NCBI RefSeq assembly: GCF_021696945.1
Contig: NZ_JACYHE010000035.1
Span: 1 to 57,343 of the forward strand
Origin: Streptomyces sp. JJ36
GTDB taxonomy: Bacteria > Actinomycetota > Actinomycetes > Streptomycetales > Streptomycetaceae
Direction: 5' to 3'
Length of the DNA stretch: 57,343 bases
Below, in pieces: positions 1 through 7,908 of the stretch (position 1 is its first letter; each line of letters begins with the position of its first letter). The position numbers were made by a program, and so were the translations under genes. The notes under the pieces are model-generated. The model was not told the origin of the DNA. It worked only from the letters and a program-made list of their open reading frames with translations, and did not search any database.

Positions 1-40
1 TCGCGGTGCGATGCGGGGTCGGGGCCCTGCACGGGGGTGT

Positions 41-109
41 GGCTTCGCGGCCGGGGTGGCTGGGCATGCGTGCCGGGCACGCATGCCCCGCCACCCCGGC
101 CGCGAAGCC
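41..109. terminator. Very long hairpin downstream of PH-domain gene
   Basis: Two 34-nt arms (41-74 and 76-109) are reverse complements with a single T/C mismatch (61 against 89) and almost no loop. The hairpin lies 46 bp past the stop of the minus-strand gene at 156-878, so it could end that transcript. There is no U tract, as is usual in high-GC actinobacteria. The gene on the other side lies outside the window, so it may serve both directions. Confidence 0.6.
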
Positions 110-155
110 GGCCGCGACCCCGCGGTCGCCGTGCCGCGTCCGGGCCCCCCTCAGC

Positions 156-878
156 TCACCCCGTGGTCAGGAAGAAGGTCACCGCGGCGGCGCCCGCCAG
201 GGCCGGCACGAGGATCTCGTACGCCCAGCGCACCTCGACCGGGCCGGGCTCGGCCGGGGACTCGCCGTCCTCGCCGTGGGCGAGGGCGAGCCCCCGCAGT
301 TCGTCGATGGCCTGGTCGGACGGGGCCCGCTTCTCCTTGCGGTCGGCGTCGGAGGGCAGGGTCTTCCCGAAGCCGAGGAAGCCGCTGCTGGAGGGCGCGT
401 GCCCGGCGCGCACCCGGGCGTTGTGCCGCTGCACGGACTTACGTTGCCGCAGGGAGACGGGGATGGCCCAGAGCTGGAACTTGCGGCCCTCGGCGATCAG
501 CTCGCTGCTGTAGCCGGCCTGCACCGACTCCACGGCGGGCCACGGCACGGTGATGGTGCGCAGCGGGTTCCGCACCCGGATGCGCCGGCGGGAGGCGAAG
601 ACGGCCGGGCGCAGCGTGTACGCCACGACGAGCGGCGTGAAGAGCAGCAGCCCGGAGAGGGCGGCCCAGGGGGTGCGCCCGGTGCCGTTCAGCACCGCGT
701 CGGAGACCAGCCAGAGCGCGAGGGCGAGCAGCAGCACCCCGCCGGTCATCGCGGAGGGCGACCGGTAGCAGCGATCGGCGTATCCCGCGGCCGCGGGGTC
801 CTGGGAGCCGGTCCCGGCTCCGGAGCCGGAGCCGGCGGGATCGGGGGCGGCGTCGGAGCCGCGGGGCTGGCGCGTCAT
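156..878 (-). CDS. PH-domain-containing integral membrane protein
   Basis: 240 residues from an ATG at 878. Residues 1-35 are a Gly/Ser/Pro-rich cytoplasmic leader. Two hydrophobic segments follow at about 44-60 and 73-90, then a bacterial PH-type region with the typical run of basic residues and 'ITVPWPAVESVQAG' (about 108-121), and a last hydrophobic stretch near the C-terminus. Such actinobacterial proteins are membrane-anchored and of unknown biochemical role. It is divergent from deoC and separated from it by about 100 bp of palindrome-rich DNA. It could equally be described as a conserved membrane protein; the PH assignment is by pattern only. Confidence 0.75.
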   Translation of the reverse strand: MTRQPRGSDAAPDPAGSGSGAGTGSQDPAAAGYADRCYRSPSAMTGGVLLLALALWLVSDAVLNGTGRTPWAALSGLLLFTPLVVAYTLRPAVFASRRRIRVRNPLRTITVPWPAVESVQAGYSSELIAEGRKFQLWAIPVSLRQRKSVQRHNARVRAGHAPSSSGFLGFGKTLPSDADRKEKRAPSDQAIDELRGLALAHGEDGESPAEPGPVEVRWAYEILVPALAGAAAVTFFLTTG

Positions 879-891
879 GAGGGAGATTGTG

Positions 892-929
892 CCGGACCGT
901 CCGGATGCCGGACATTGCGGTCCGGCATC
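892..929. promoter_or_regulatory. Palindromes in the PH-gene/deoC divergent intergenic region
   Basis: CCGGAC-C-GTCCGG spans 892-904 and is followed directly by GATGCCGGAC-6 nt-GTCCGGCATC at 904-929, both perfect. They sit between two divergent starts and upstream of the shared CTACGCG operator at 958-969, so they may be operators for either gene. No regulator is identified. Confidence 0.4.
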
Positions 930-957
930 GATCTGCGGCGGGCCTCTTCAGAGGAAA

Positions 958-969
958 CTACGCGTGTAG
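958..969. promoter_or_regulatory. Candidate nucleoside-regulon operator, deoC
   Basis: CTACGCGTGTAG differs at one base from the perfect palindrome CTACGCGCGTAG found upstream of add (14141-14152) and of the nucleoside ABC ATPase (24614-24625). It ends 13-19 bp before the two possible deoC starts, a position where a bound repressor would block transcription or initiation. The regulator is unknown; function is inferred from shared use at pathway-related genes. Confidence 0.6.
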
Positions 970-988
970 ATATGGTGCTCTGGTGACC

Positions 989-1981
989 ATGCCTACTGCG
1001 CTGACCGCTCCCGCCGCCGGGGCCGTGCCCCCGGACGCGAGCCCCGATGTGACCGGGTCCGACGCCGCGCTGCGCCGCTACCTCCACGGCCTGCCGGGCG
1101 TGGACGCCGTGGGCCTGGAGGCCCGCGCGGCGACGCTCGGCACCCGTTCGATCAAGACCTCCGCCAAGGCGTACGCCCTCGACCTGGCGATCTCCATGAT
1201 CGACCTGACGACCCTGGAGGGTGCCGACACCCCGGGCAAGGTCCGGTCCCTCTGCGCCAAGGGCGCCAACCCGGACCCGACGGACCGTACGACGCCCCGG
1301 GTCGCGGCGATCTGCGTCTACCCGGACATGGTGCCGGTGGCGCGGGAGGCGCTCGCCGGGACGGGGATCGCGGTGGCGTCCGTGGCGACGGCCTTCCCCG
1401 CCGGGCGCGCCGGCCTGGAGGTGAAGCTCGCCGACACCCGGGAGGCGGTGGCCGCCGGGGCCGACGAGATCGACATGGTGATCGACCGCGGCGCCTTCCT
1501 CGCCGGCCGGTATCTCCAGGTGTACGAGGAGATCCGCGCCGTGCGCGAGGCGTGCGCTCGCCCGGACGGCTCCGCCGCCCACCTCAAGGTGATCTTCGAG
1601 AACGGCGAGCTGGCGACGTACGACAACATCCGGCGGGCCTCCTGGCTGGCCATGCTGGCGGGCGCCCACTTCATCAAGACGTCGACCGGGAAGGTCGCGG
1701 TCAACGCCACCCTGCCGAACACCCTGCTGATGCTGGAGGCGGTGCGCGACTTCCGCGCGGCGACCGGCCGGCAGGTCGGGGTGAAGCCGGCCGGCGGCAT
1801 CCGCACCACCAAGGACGCGCTCAAGTACCTGGTGGTGGTGAACGAGACGGCGGGCGAGGACTGGCTCACCCCGGAGTGGTTCCGCTTCGGCGCCTCCAGC
1901 CTCCTCAACGACCTGCTGATGCAGCGCCAGAAGCTGCGGACCGGGAGCTACTCCGGTCCCGACTACGTGACGGTGGACTGA
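989..1981 (+). CDS. deoC: Deoxyribose-phosphate aldolase
   Basis: 330 residues. It cleaves 2-deoxyribose-5-phosphate to glyceraldehyde-3-phosphate and acetaldehyde, the last step of deoxynucleoside catabolism in the cytosol. The Schiff-base lysine lies in 'HFIKTSTGK' (about residue 230) and the second conserved lysine in 'VGVKPAGGIRT', both hallmarks of the DeoC TIM barrel. An in-frame GTG at 983 is an alternative start. Two aldehyde dehydrogenase-family genes follow within 5 bp and could oxidise the acetaldehyde produced. A palindromic operator shared with other nucleoside genes lies just upstream (958-969). deoA, which feeds this pathway, is at 18531-19805. Confidence 0.95.
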   Translation: MPTALTAPAAGAVPPDASPDVTGSDAALRRYLHGLPGVDAVGLEARAATLGTRSIKTSAKAYALDLAISMIDLTTLEGADTPGKVRSLCAKGANPDPTDRTTPRVAAICVYPDMVPVAREALAGTGIAVASVATAFPAGRAGLEVKLADTREAVAAGADEIDMVIDRGAFLAGRYLQVYEEIRAVREACARPDGSAAHLKVIFENGELATYDNIRRASWLAMLAGAHFIKTSTGKVAVNATLPNTLLMLEAVRDFRAATGRQVGVKPAGGIRTTKDALKYLVVVNETAGEDWLTPEWFRFGASSLLNDLLMQRQKLRTGSYSGPDYVTVD

Positions 1982-1986
1982 TACCG

Positions 1987-3420
1987 ATGGCGGCATTCGA
2001 CTACGCACCCGCTCCCCAGTCCCGCTCGGTCGTCGACATCGCACCGGGCTACGGCCTCTTCGTCGACGGCGAGTTCCGCGAGGCGGCCGGCGGCAAGGTC
2101 TTCAAGACGGTCGCGCCCGCCACCGAGGAGGTGCTCTCGGAGGTCGCGCAGGCGAGCGCCGAGGACGTGGACGCGGCCGTCCGCGCGGCCCGCAAGGCGT
2201 TCTCCGGCTGGTCCGCGCTGCCCGGCGCCGAGCGGGCGAAGTACCTGTTCCGGATCGCCCGGCTGATCCAGGAGCGCTCCCGCGAGCTGGCGGTGCTGGA
2301 GACGCTGGACAACGGCAAGCCGATCCGGGAGACCCGGGACGCCGACCTGCCGCAGGTGGCGGCGCACTTCTTCTACCACGCCGGCTGGGCGGACAAGCTG
2401 GCGCACGCCGGATACGGCCCCGACCCGAAGCCGCTGGGCGTGGCCGGGCAGGTCATCCCGTGGAACTTCCCGCTGCTCATGCTGGCCTGGAAGATCGCCC
2501 CGGCGCTGGCCACCGGCAACACGGTGGTGCTCAAGCCGGCCGAGACCACCCCGCTCTCCGCGCTGTTCTTCGCCGACATCTGCCGGCAGGCCGGGCTGCC
2601 CCGCGGCGTGGTCAACATCGTCACCGGGGACGGCCGTACGGGCGCCGAGCTGGTCGCCCACGAGGGCGTGGACAAGGTGGCGTTCACCGGCTCCACGGAG
2701 GTCGGCAAGGAGATCGCCCGTACGGTCGCGGGCACCCGCAAGAAGCTCACCCTGGAGCTGGGCGGCAAGGGCGCCAACATCGTCTTCGAGGACGCCCCGC
2801 TCGACCAGGCCGTCGAGGGCATCGTCAACGGCATCTACTTCAACCAGGGCCAGGTCTGCTGCGCCGGGTCCCGGCTGCTGGTGCAGGAGTCGGTGGCCGA
2901 GGAGCTGCTGGCCGCGCTGAAGCGGCGGCTGGCGACGCTGCGGGTCGGCGACCCGCTGGACAAGAACACCGACGTGGGCGCCATCAACTCCGCCGAGCAG
3001 CTCGCCCGGATCACCGAGCTGGCCGAGGCCGGCGAGGCGGAGGGCGCCGAGCGCTGGTCGCCGGAGTGCACGCTGCCGGACCACGGCTACTGGTTCGCGC
3101 CGACGCTCTTCACCGGCGTCACCCAGGCGCACCGGATCGCCCGGGAGGAGATCTTCGGACCCGTGCTCTCGGTGCTGACCTTCCGCACCCCCGACGAGGC
3201 GGTGGCCAAGGCGAACAACACGCCCTACGGCCTCTCGGCCGGCATCTGGACGGAGAAGGGCTCCCGCATCCTGCGGATGGCGCAGGAGCTGCGCGCGGGA
3301 GTGATCTGGTCCAACACCTTCAACAAGTTCGACCCGGCCTCGCCCTTCGGCGGTTACAAGGAGTCGGGCTTCGGCCGCGAGGGCGGCCGCCACGGTCTGG
3401 AGGCCTACCTCGATGTCTGA
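1987..3420 (+). CDS. Aldehyde dehydrogenase (catalytic member of a pair)
   Basis: 477 residues, full length for an NAD(P)-dependent aldehyde dehydrogenase. Visible motifs: 'PWNFPLLMLAWKIAPAL' in the cofactor domain, 'FTGSTEVGK', catalytic Glu in 'ELGGKG' (about residue 257), catalytic Cys in 'GQVCCAGSR' (about 291) and the C-terminal 'SPFGGYKESGFGREGG'. It starts 5 bp after deoC, so it is probably co-transcribed and may oxidise the acetaldehyde DeoC releases; substrate is inferred. Its stop overlaps the start of the next, shorter ALDH-like gene by 8 bp. The two together resemble a split ALDH16 protein, which has one catalytic and one degenerate ALDH domain. Confidence 0.92.
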   Translation: MAAFDYAPAPQSRSVVDIAPGYGLFVDGEFREAAGGKVFKTVAPATEEVLSEVAQASAEDVDAAVRAARKAFSGWSALPGAERAKYLFRIARLIQERSRELAVLETLDNGKPIRETRDADLPQVAAHFFYHAGWADKLAHAGYGPDPKPLGVAGQVIPWNFPLLMLAWKIAPALATGNTVVLKPAETTPLSALFFADICRQAGLPRGVVNIVTGDGRTGAELVAHEGVDKVAFTGSTEVGKEIARTVAGTRKKLTLELGGKGANIVFEDAPLDQAVEGIVNGIYFNQGQVCCAGSRLLVQESVAEELLAALKRRLATLRVGDPLDKNTDVGAINSAEQLARITELAEAGEAEGAERWSPECTLPDHGYWFAPTLFTGVTQAHRIAREEIFGPVLSVLTFRTPDEAVAKANNTPYGLSAGIWTEKGSRILRMAQELRAGVIWSNTFNKFDPASPFGGYKESGFGREGGRHGLEAYLDV

Positions 3421-4327
3421 CGCACGGCTGAGTGTCCTCAAGACGTACAAGCTCTTCGTCGGGGGGAAGTTCCCGCGGTCCGAGAGCGGACGGGTGTACG
3501 AGGTGACCGACTCCAAGGGGAAGTGGCTGGCCAACGCGCCGGAAGCGTCCCGCAAGGACGCGCGGGACGCGGTCGTGGCCGCGCGCAAGGCGTTCGGCGG
3601 CTGGTCCGGCGCCACGGCGTACAACCGCGGGCAGATCCTCTACCGCGTCGCGGAGATGCTGGAGGGCCGGCGCGAGCAGTTCACCGCCGAGGTGGCCGCC
3701 GCGGAGGGCCTGTCGAAGGCGAAGGCGGCCGCGCGGGTGGACGCCGCCGTGGACCGCTGGGTCTGGTACGCGGGCTGGTCCGACAAGGTCGCGCAGGTGG
3801 CGGGCGGGGCCAACCCGGTCGCCGGGCCCTACTTCAACCTCTCCTCCCCCGAACCGACCGGCGTGGTGGCCGTGCTGGCGCCGCAGGAGTCCTCGTTCCT
3901 CGGTCTGGTCTCGGTGCTGGCGCCGGTGATCGTCACCGGGAACACCGCGGTCGTGGTCGCCTCCGAGCGGGCGCCGCTGCCCGCGCTCTCCCTCGCCGAG
4001 GTGCTGGCCACCTCGGACGTGCCGGGCGGCGTGGTGAACGTCCTGGCGGGCCGTACGGCGGAGATCGCACCGTCGCTCGCGGCGCACCAGGACGTCAACG
4101 CGATCGACCTTGCGGGCGCCGCGGGGGCCGCCGGCGGCGGGAGCGACGGGCACGACGGACACGACGGAAACACAGACCTCGGCCGGGAGCTGGAGGTCGC
4201 GGCGGCCGGCAACCTCAAGCGGGTACTGCGGCCGGACACGGCCCCGGACTGGTCCGCCGACCCGGGCACGGAGCGGCTGTTCGCCTTCCTGGAGACCAAG
4301 ACGGTCTGGCACCCCGTCGGCGCCTGA
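3413..4327 (+). CDS. Shortened ALDH-family pseudoenzyme
   Basis: 304 residues, against about 480 for a normal ALDH. It has an ALDH N-terminal half (residues about 10-215: 'SRKDARDAVVAARKAFGGW', 'WYAGWSDKVAQV', 'VVAVLAPQESSFLGLVSVL', 'VPGGVVNVLAG') but neither the FTGS/ELGG glutamate region nor any GQxC cysteine motif. It ends with its own tail, 'LAFLETKTVWHPVG'-like. The ATG overlaps the upstream stop by 8 bp, so translational coupling with the catalytic ALDH is likely. It therefore looks like an intact non-catalytic partner, comparable to the second domain of ALDH16, rather than a decayed gene. A Gly/His/Asp-rich insert at about 242-256 is unusual. Confidence 0.85.
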   Translation: MSDARLSVLKTYKLFVGGKFPRSESGRVYEVTDSKGKWLANAPEASRKDARDAVVAARKAFGGWSGATAYNRGQILYRVAEMLEGRREQFTAEVAAAEGLSKAKAAARVDAAVDRWVWYAGWSDKVAQVAGGANPVAGPYFNLSSPEPTGVVAVLAPQESSFLGLVSVLAPVIVTGNTAVVVASERAPLPALSLAEVLATSDVPGGVVNVLAGRTAEIAPSLAAHQDVNAIDLAGAAGAAGGGSDGHDGHDGNTDLGRELEVAAAGNLKRVLRPDTAPDWSADPGTERLFAFLETKTVWHPVGA

Positions 4328-4502
4328 GCGCACCCCCGGACCGGCCGCGGGCCGGGGCATGCGGCGGCCGTCCCCGCCGCACCGCCTGCACTGTCCGCAC
4401 GGCCGCACGCCGTCGCGGCGGAGTCCCTCTGTCCGCCGCGACGGCGACCGCCGTGGCGCCGGGAGCGGCGGAGGGGGCCGGCCGCTTCCCCGGTGCGCCA
4501 CA

Positions 4503-4551
4503 TCCACCCGGAAGGGTGGACTGCCCAGCCCCGTACGACGACTCGTACGGG
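4503..4551. terminator. Tandem hairpins between convergent genes
   Basis: TCCACCC-GGAA-GGGTGGA (4503-4520) and CCCGTACGA-CGAC-TCGTACGGG (4530-4551) are perfect stem-loops in the 255-bp space between the convergent ALDH-like gene (ends 4327) and the secreted-protein gene (ends 4583). They suit a bidirectional terminator. Nothing else stands out between 4328 and 4582. Confidence 0.65.
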
Positions 4552-4582
4552 TGAGTCCTGCCCGGCCGACGGGCCCGCGGCC

Positions 4583-5017
4583 TCAGGGCAGCAGGCCCCG
4601 GGTGAGGGGCAGCTCGCGCAGCGAGGCGCCGTCCGCGACCGGGCCGGTGAGCTGCTGGGTGCCGACTGCCGGGAAGTCGGCGACCTGCGTGCCGAGGCCG
4701 TTGTCCAGCGGGTCGGAGCCGGTGCCGGACAGCGGGTCGAGCTGCATGCGGGTCAGCGTGAGATACGCGCTGCCCACGCCGTAGGTGACCGCGTCCTGCA
4801 CCGCCCCGGAGGGGTCGTGCACCAGATCGGTGTCGGCGGTGCCGAGCGGGGTCGCCACCCGGCTGGGTTCGGCGGCGCTCGCGGCCGTACCGCCCGCGGC
4901 CAGCGCGGCTCCCGCCGCGGACAGGGTCAGCCCGAAGCGCAGCAGCGCGGGCGCGCGGCGGGGGGACGTGTCACGTGCGTGACGCGGGCGAGAGTTCACG
5001 GATGCCACCTGCCTCAT
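4583..5017 (-). CDS. Small secreted protein of unknown function
   Basis: 144 residues from an ATG at 5017; a GTG at 5008 is possible. The N-terminus is a Sec-type signal: basic stretch, hydrophobic 'LLRFGLTLSAAGAALAAGG' and a cleavage region around 'ASAAEP'. The mature part (about 90 residues) is polar and Leu/Gly/Asp-rich ('DPLSGTGSDPLDNGLGTQV') with no recognised domain and no cysteines. It resembles small exported Streptomyces proteins often labelled hypothetical or ATP-binding. Upstream, 5018-5217 is a divergent promoter region shared with the SRPBCC gene. Confidence 0.6.
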   Translation of the reverse strand: MRQVASVNSRPRHARDTSPRRAPALLRFGLTLSAAGAALAAGGTAASAAEPSRVATPLGTADTDLVHDPSGAVQDAVTYGVGSAYLTLTRMQLDPLSGTGSDPLDNGLGTQVADFPAVGTQQLTGPVADGASLRELPLTRGLLP

Positions 5018-5217
5018 CGAGTAGTCGGGCGCGCACACAGAGTAGCGCCTCGTGGTGACTCGCGCGGACACTGCCGTCCCGTGGGGGACACGGCACGGAC
5101 GGGCCCGGCCCGCCCCGGCGTGCGACCTTGGGAAGGGAGGGCGGGAGCGGACCGCGCCGGCCGCCGCCCCGGCCGGCGGCCGCACGCCCGGCCCGAGCAG
5201 GCGCTGGGAGGACCCCG

Positions 5218-5715
5218 ATGAGCGAGCCCGAGTTCGTCTACGTCATCTACGTCCAGACCACCGCACAGCGGCTGTACGAGGCGCTCACCGACCCGGAGTT
5301 CGTCAAGGTCTACATGGGCGACACCGGCCCGCGCTCGACGTGGGAGGTGGGCGCCCCGGTGCTCTGGAAGTCCGAGCCGGAGGGCGAGTTCGAGGAGCTC
5401 GGCCAACGGGTGCTGGAGGCTGTGCCGGGGCGGCGGCTGGCGTACACCTGGCACACCCTCCAGCCCCGGCACCGGGAGATGTTCGCCTGGACCTCGGACG
5501 AGGAGTTCGAGGAGGCGCGCCGGGAACGTTCCCGGGTCGCCTTCGACATCGAGCAGGCCGAGGTGCACGGGCTGGGCGTCAAGCTGACGATCACCCACGA
5601 CGGCTTCCGCAGCCCGGAGAGCCGGATGCTCCAAGGGGTACGCGAGGGCTGGGTGATGATCGCCTCCGCGCTCAAGACGATGCTGGAGGGCGGCAGGCTG
5701 GTGCACGAGGACTGA
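5218..5715 (+). CDS. SRPBCC (AHSA1-like) domain protein
   Basis: 165 residues from an ATG at 5218, following the purine-rich GGGAGGA at about 5207-5213. The single domain begins with 'FVYVIYVQTTAQRLYEALTD' and contains 'WEVGAPVLWKSEPEGEF' and a C-terminal helix 'EGWVMIASALKTMLEGG', the pattern of Aha1/polyketide-cyclase-like START-fold proteins that bind hydrophobic ligands in a cavity. The ligand cannot be told from sequence. In actinobacteria these are often beside ArsR regulators, but none is seen here. Confidence 0.85.
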   Translation: MSEPEFVYVIYVQTTAQRLYEALTDPEFVKVYMGDTGPRSTWEVGAPVLWKSEPEGEFEELGQRVLEAVPGRRLAYTWHTLQPRHREMFAWTSDEEFEEARRERSRVAFDIEQAEVHGLGVKLTITHDGFRSPESRMLQGVREGWVMIASALKTMLEGGRLVHED

Positions 5716-5854
5716 GCGTCCGCCACCGGCGCGCGCCCGCGCCTCCCGCGTCCTACGGCGCGCCCGGGGCGTACCGGGCGGGTGCCGCACGTCACCCGGC
5801 GCGGGCGTACCGGGACGGTTCCCGGCAGGCGGGGATGCGCGACAATGGCGTCTC

Positions 5855-6529
5855 GTGACCGAACGCGCCCTCCCCGACCGCCCCGGCCCGCACGGCAGCT
5901 CCCACGGCGGGCCCGGTGCCGCTCCGCTCGCCCGTGTCATCCTGCTCACCGGCCCCTCCGGCTCCGGCAAGAGCCGCCTCGCGGCCCGCACCGGACTGCC
6001 CGTGCTGCGGCTGGACGACTTCTACAAGGAGGCCGGCGACCCGACGCTCCCCCGGCTGCCCGGCGGCGCCACCGACTGGGACCACCCGGAGTCCTGGGAC
6101 GCGGACGCGGCCGCCGCGGCGGTACGTGCCCTCTGCGAGCACGGGCGCACGGCGGTGCCGGTCTACGACATCGGCACCAGCTCCCGCACCGGGGTCGCCG
6201 ACTTCGCGCTGGACGGGGCGCCGCTGCTGCTCGCGGAGGGCATCTTCGCCGCGGACATCGCCGCCCGCTGCGCCGCGCTCGGCCTGCTGGCCGACGCGAT
6301 ATGCCTGCGCGGCCGCCCCTTCACCACCTTCCGGCGGCGGCTGCTGCGGGACGTGCGGGAGAGCCGCAAACCGGTGCCGTTCCTGGTACGCCGCGGCTGG
6401 AGCCTGATGCGTGCGGAGGGCTCCATCGTGGCGCGGCACCGGACGCTCGGGGCGCACCCCTGTGCCCGCGACGAGGCGCTGGGACGGATCGACGGGCTCC
6501 GGCAGGCGCACCCGGCGGTCCGCTGCTGA
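5855..6529 (+). CDS. Uridine-kinase-like P-loop ATPase
   Basis: 224 residues from a GTG at 5855. The Walker A motif 'GPSGSGKS' is at about 33-40, followed by 'LPVLRLDDFYKEAGDP', the substrate-proximal region typical of uridine/phosphoribulokinase family members, then 'DWDHPESWD' and 'LLLAEGIFAAD'. The family phosphorylates uridine or cytidine with ATP or GTP. A role in pyrimidine-nucleoside salvage would fit the deo/cdd genes of the window, but these Streptomyces proteins are shorter and more divergent than classical Udk, so the substrate remains inferred. Confidence 0.8.
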   Translation: MTERALPDRPGPHGSSHGGPGAAPLARVILLTGPSGSGKSRLAARTGLPVLRLDDFYKEAGDPTLPRLPGGATDWDHPESWDADAAAAAVRALCEHGRTAVPVYDIGTSSRTGVADFALDGAPLLLAEGIFAADIAARCAALGLLADAICLRGRPFTTFRRRLLRDVRESRKPVPFLVRRGWSLMRAEGSIVARHRTLGAHPCARDEALGRIDGLRQAHPAVRC

Positions 6530-6725
6530 GCCGGTGCGCGGCCCACCGGGCCGGGTAGCGGAGGCGCCGCAGCACCCGGCTGGGCGCGGCGGCGGCCCAC
6601 GCCAGGGCGCGGCGCACGCCCCGCAGAGCACAGCGCTCCCACCGCGGACTGCACACCCCGCAGACTGCACCCACCGCTGAGCGCTGCACGGACGGCCGGA
6701 CCGCCCCGCACACACGACAGCGGGC

Positions 6726-6750
6726 CCGGTCGGACCCCCCGGCCGACCGG
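6726..6750. terminator. Hairpin between convergent kinase and sigQ genes
   Basis: CCGGTCGG (6726-6733) and CCGACCGG (6743-6750) form a perfect 8-bp stem with a 9-nt loop in the 378-bp non-coding space 6530-6907. It is placed to end the plus-strand kinase transcript. Confidence 0.55.
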
Positions 6751-6806
6751 ACCACGCTCCCCCGGCCCGGGCCCGGGGACACCCCTGCCCCGGGCCTGCG
6801 GGCCCT

Positions 6807-6828
6807 GACGGGGTCCCCCGACCCCGTC
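6807..6828. terminator. Hairpin terminator downstream of sigQ
   Basis: GACGGGGTC-CCCC-GACCCCGTC is a perfect 9-bp stem with a 4-nt loop, 79 bp past the sigQ stop on the minus strand. The rest of 6530-6907 is C-rich non-coding DNA with no other feature seen. Confidence 0.65.
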
Positions 6829-6907
6829 TCCCCCGTGTCCCCCCGCCCCCCTGGGGCCCTCCCCTGGCCCCCCTCCCCGTTCCCCCGTTCCCCCCGGGGT
6901 CCTGCGC

Positions 6908-7693
6908 TCAGGCGACCAGTTCGCCGAAGCACTCCTCCTCGTCCCGGCCGAAGCTCAGCGCCTCGTCGCCGCGCAGCCGGCGCAGCGACCGCCAGATGCT
7001 GCTCTTCACCGTGCCCACGCTGATGTCCAGGATCTCCGCGATCTCCGGGTCCGTACGGCCCTCGTAGTACCGCAGCACCAGCATCGTGCGCTGGAGTTCG
7101 GGCAGCCGGGCCAGCGCCTGCCACAGGACCGCGCGCAGCTCGGTGCCGCGCATCGCGTCGTGGTCGGCGGAAGGCGTCTCCGGCAGCTCCTCCGTCGGGT
7201 ACTCGTTCAGCTTGCGGCGCCGCCAGGCGCTGATGTGCAGGTTGGTCATGGTGCGCCGCAGGTAGCCGCCGACGGCGGCCTTGTCGCTGATCCGGTCCCA
7301 GGCGCGGTAGGTGGAGAACAGCGCGCTCTGCAGCAGGTCCTCGGCCTCGTGGCGGTCGCCGGTCAGGTGGTAGGCGGTGGCGTACAGGGAGGCGCGCCGC
7401 TCCCGCACGTAGGCGGTGAACGCCGCTTCGGCGTCCCCGGCCTCCGTCGCGGCCCCGCGGCGCTCCCCCGGAGCCTCCCCGTACGTACCGCTCCCCCGTC
7501 CCCCCGTGCGGGCCTCGCCCGCGAGGTCCTCGACGGGCGCGATGTGCGCGGCCCGCCGGCGCCCGGTGCCGCGAGCGCACCCCCGCCCGCTCACGGCACC
7601 GGACTTCTCCGCGACCCGGGGCGAGGGAACCGACGAGGAGTGCAGACGCGTGTGAAGTACTGCGCTCTTGGTGGTGCCGTGCAGCGTGTTCAT
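6908..7693 (-). CDS. sigQ: ECF-type RNA polymerase sigma factor SigQ
   Basis: 261 residues from an ATG at 7693. After a poorly conserved N-terminus of about 85 residues come sigma region 2 ('SLYATAYHLTGDRHEAEDLLQ', '-10'-recognition helix 'WRRRKLNEYP') and region 4 ('LPELQRTMLVLRYYEGRTDP' with the HTH 'SVGTVKSSIWRSLRRLR'). This is SigE-family ECF architecture. Identification as SigQ rests on position: it is divergent from an afsQ1-afsQ2 pair, as in S. coelicolor, where SigQ antagonises AfsQ1 control of antibiotic synthesis and nitrogen responses. The intergenic region has an AfsQ1-type binding site (7781-7796), so control by AfsQ1 is likely. The long N-terminal extension makes the exact start uncertain. 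Confidence 0.88.
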   Translation of the reverse strand: MNTLHGTTKSAVLHTRLHSSSVPSPRVAEKSGAVSGRGCARGTGRRRAAHIAPVEDLAGEARTGGRGSGTYGEAPGERRGAATEAGDAEAAFTAYVRERRASLYATAYHLTGDRHEAEDLLQSALFSTYRAWDRISDKAAVGGYLRRTMTNLHISAWRRRKLNEYPTEELPETPSADHDAMRGTELRAVLWQALARLPELQRTMLVLRYYEGRTDPEIAEILDISVGTVKSSIWRSLRRLRGDEALSFGRDEEECFGELVA

Positions 7694-7780
7694 CGCGCGC
7701 CCCCTTCGTGGACCGACCCGGTCGCTTTGCTTGACGGGGACCACACTGCCGGGCCAGTTTCATCGCCGGGTCCCCCGACT

Positions 7781-7796
7781 GTCACAGGCCTGTCAC
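7781..7796. promoter_or_regulatory. AfsQ1-type binding site between sigQ and afsQ1
   Basis: GTCAC-AGGCCT-GTCAC matches exactly the published AfsQ1 consensus GTnAC-n6-GTnAC. It lies 88 bp upstream of the sigQ start and 112 bp upstream of the afsQ1 start, where it could control both divergent promoters. Confidence 0.8.
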
Positions 7797-7908
7797 AGGG
7801 GCCCCGGGCCGCCGCGCGCCGCCCGGCACGGGCCGGGCGGGGCCCTCCCCGGATGTGCGGGGACCTCGCGCTCGAAGTCCCGGGCCCCCATGGGACAGAA
7901 TGGCGCGC

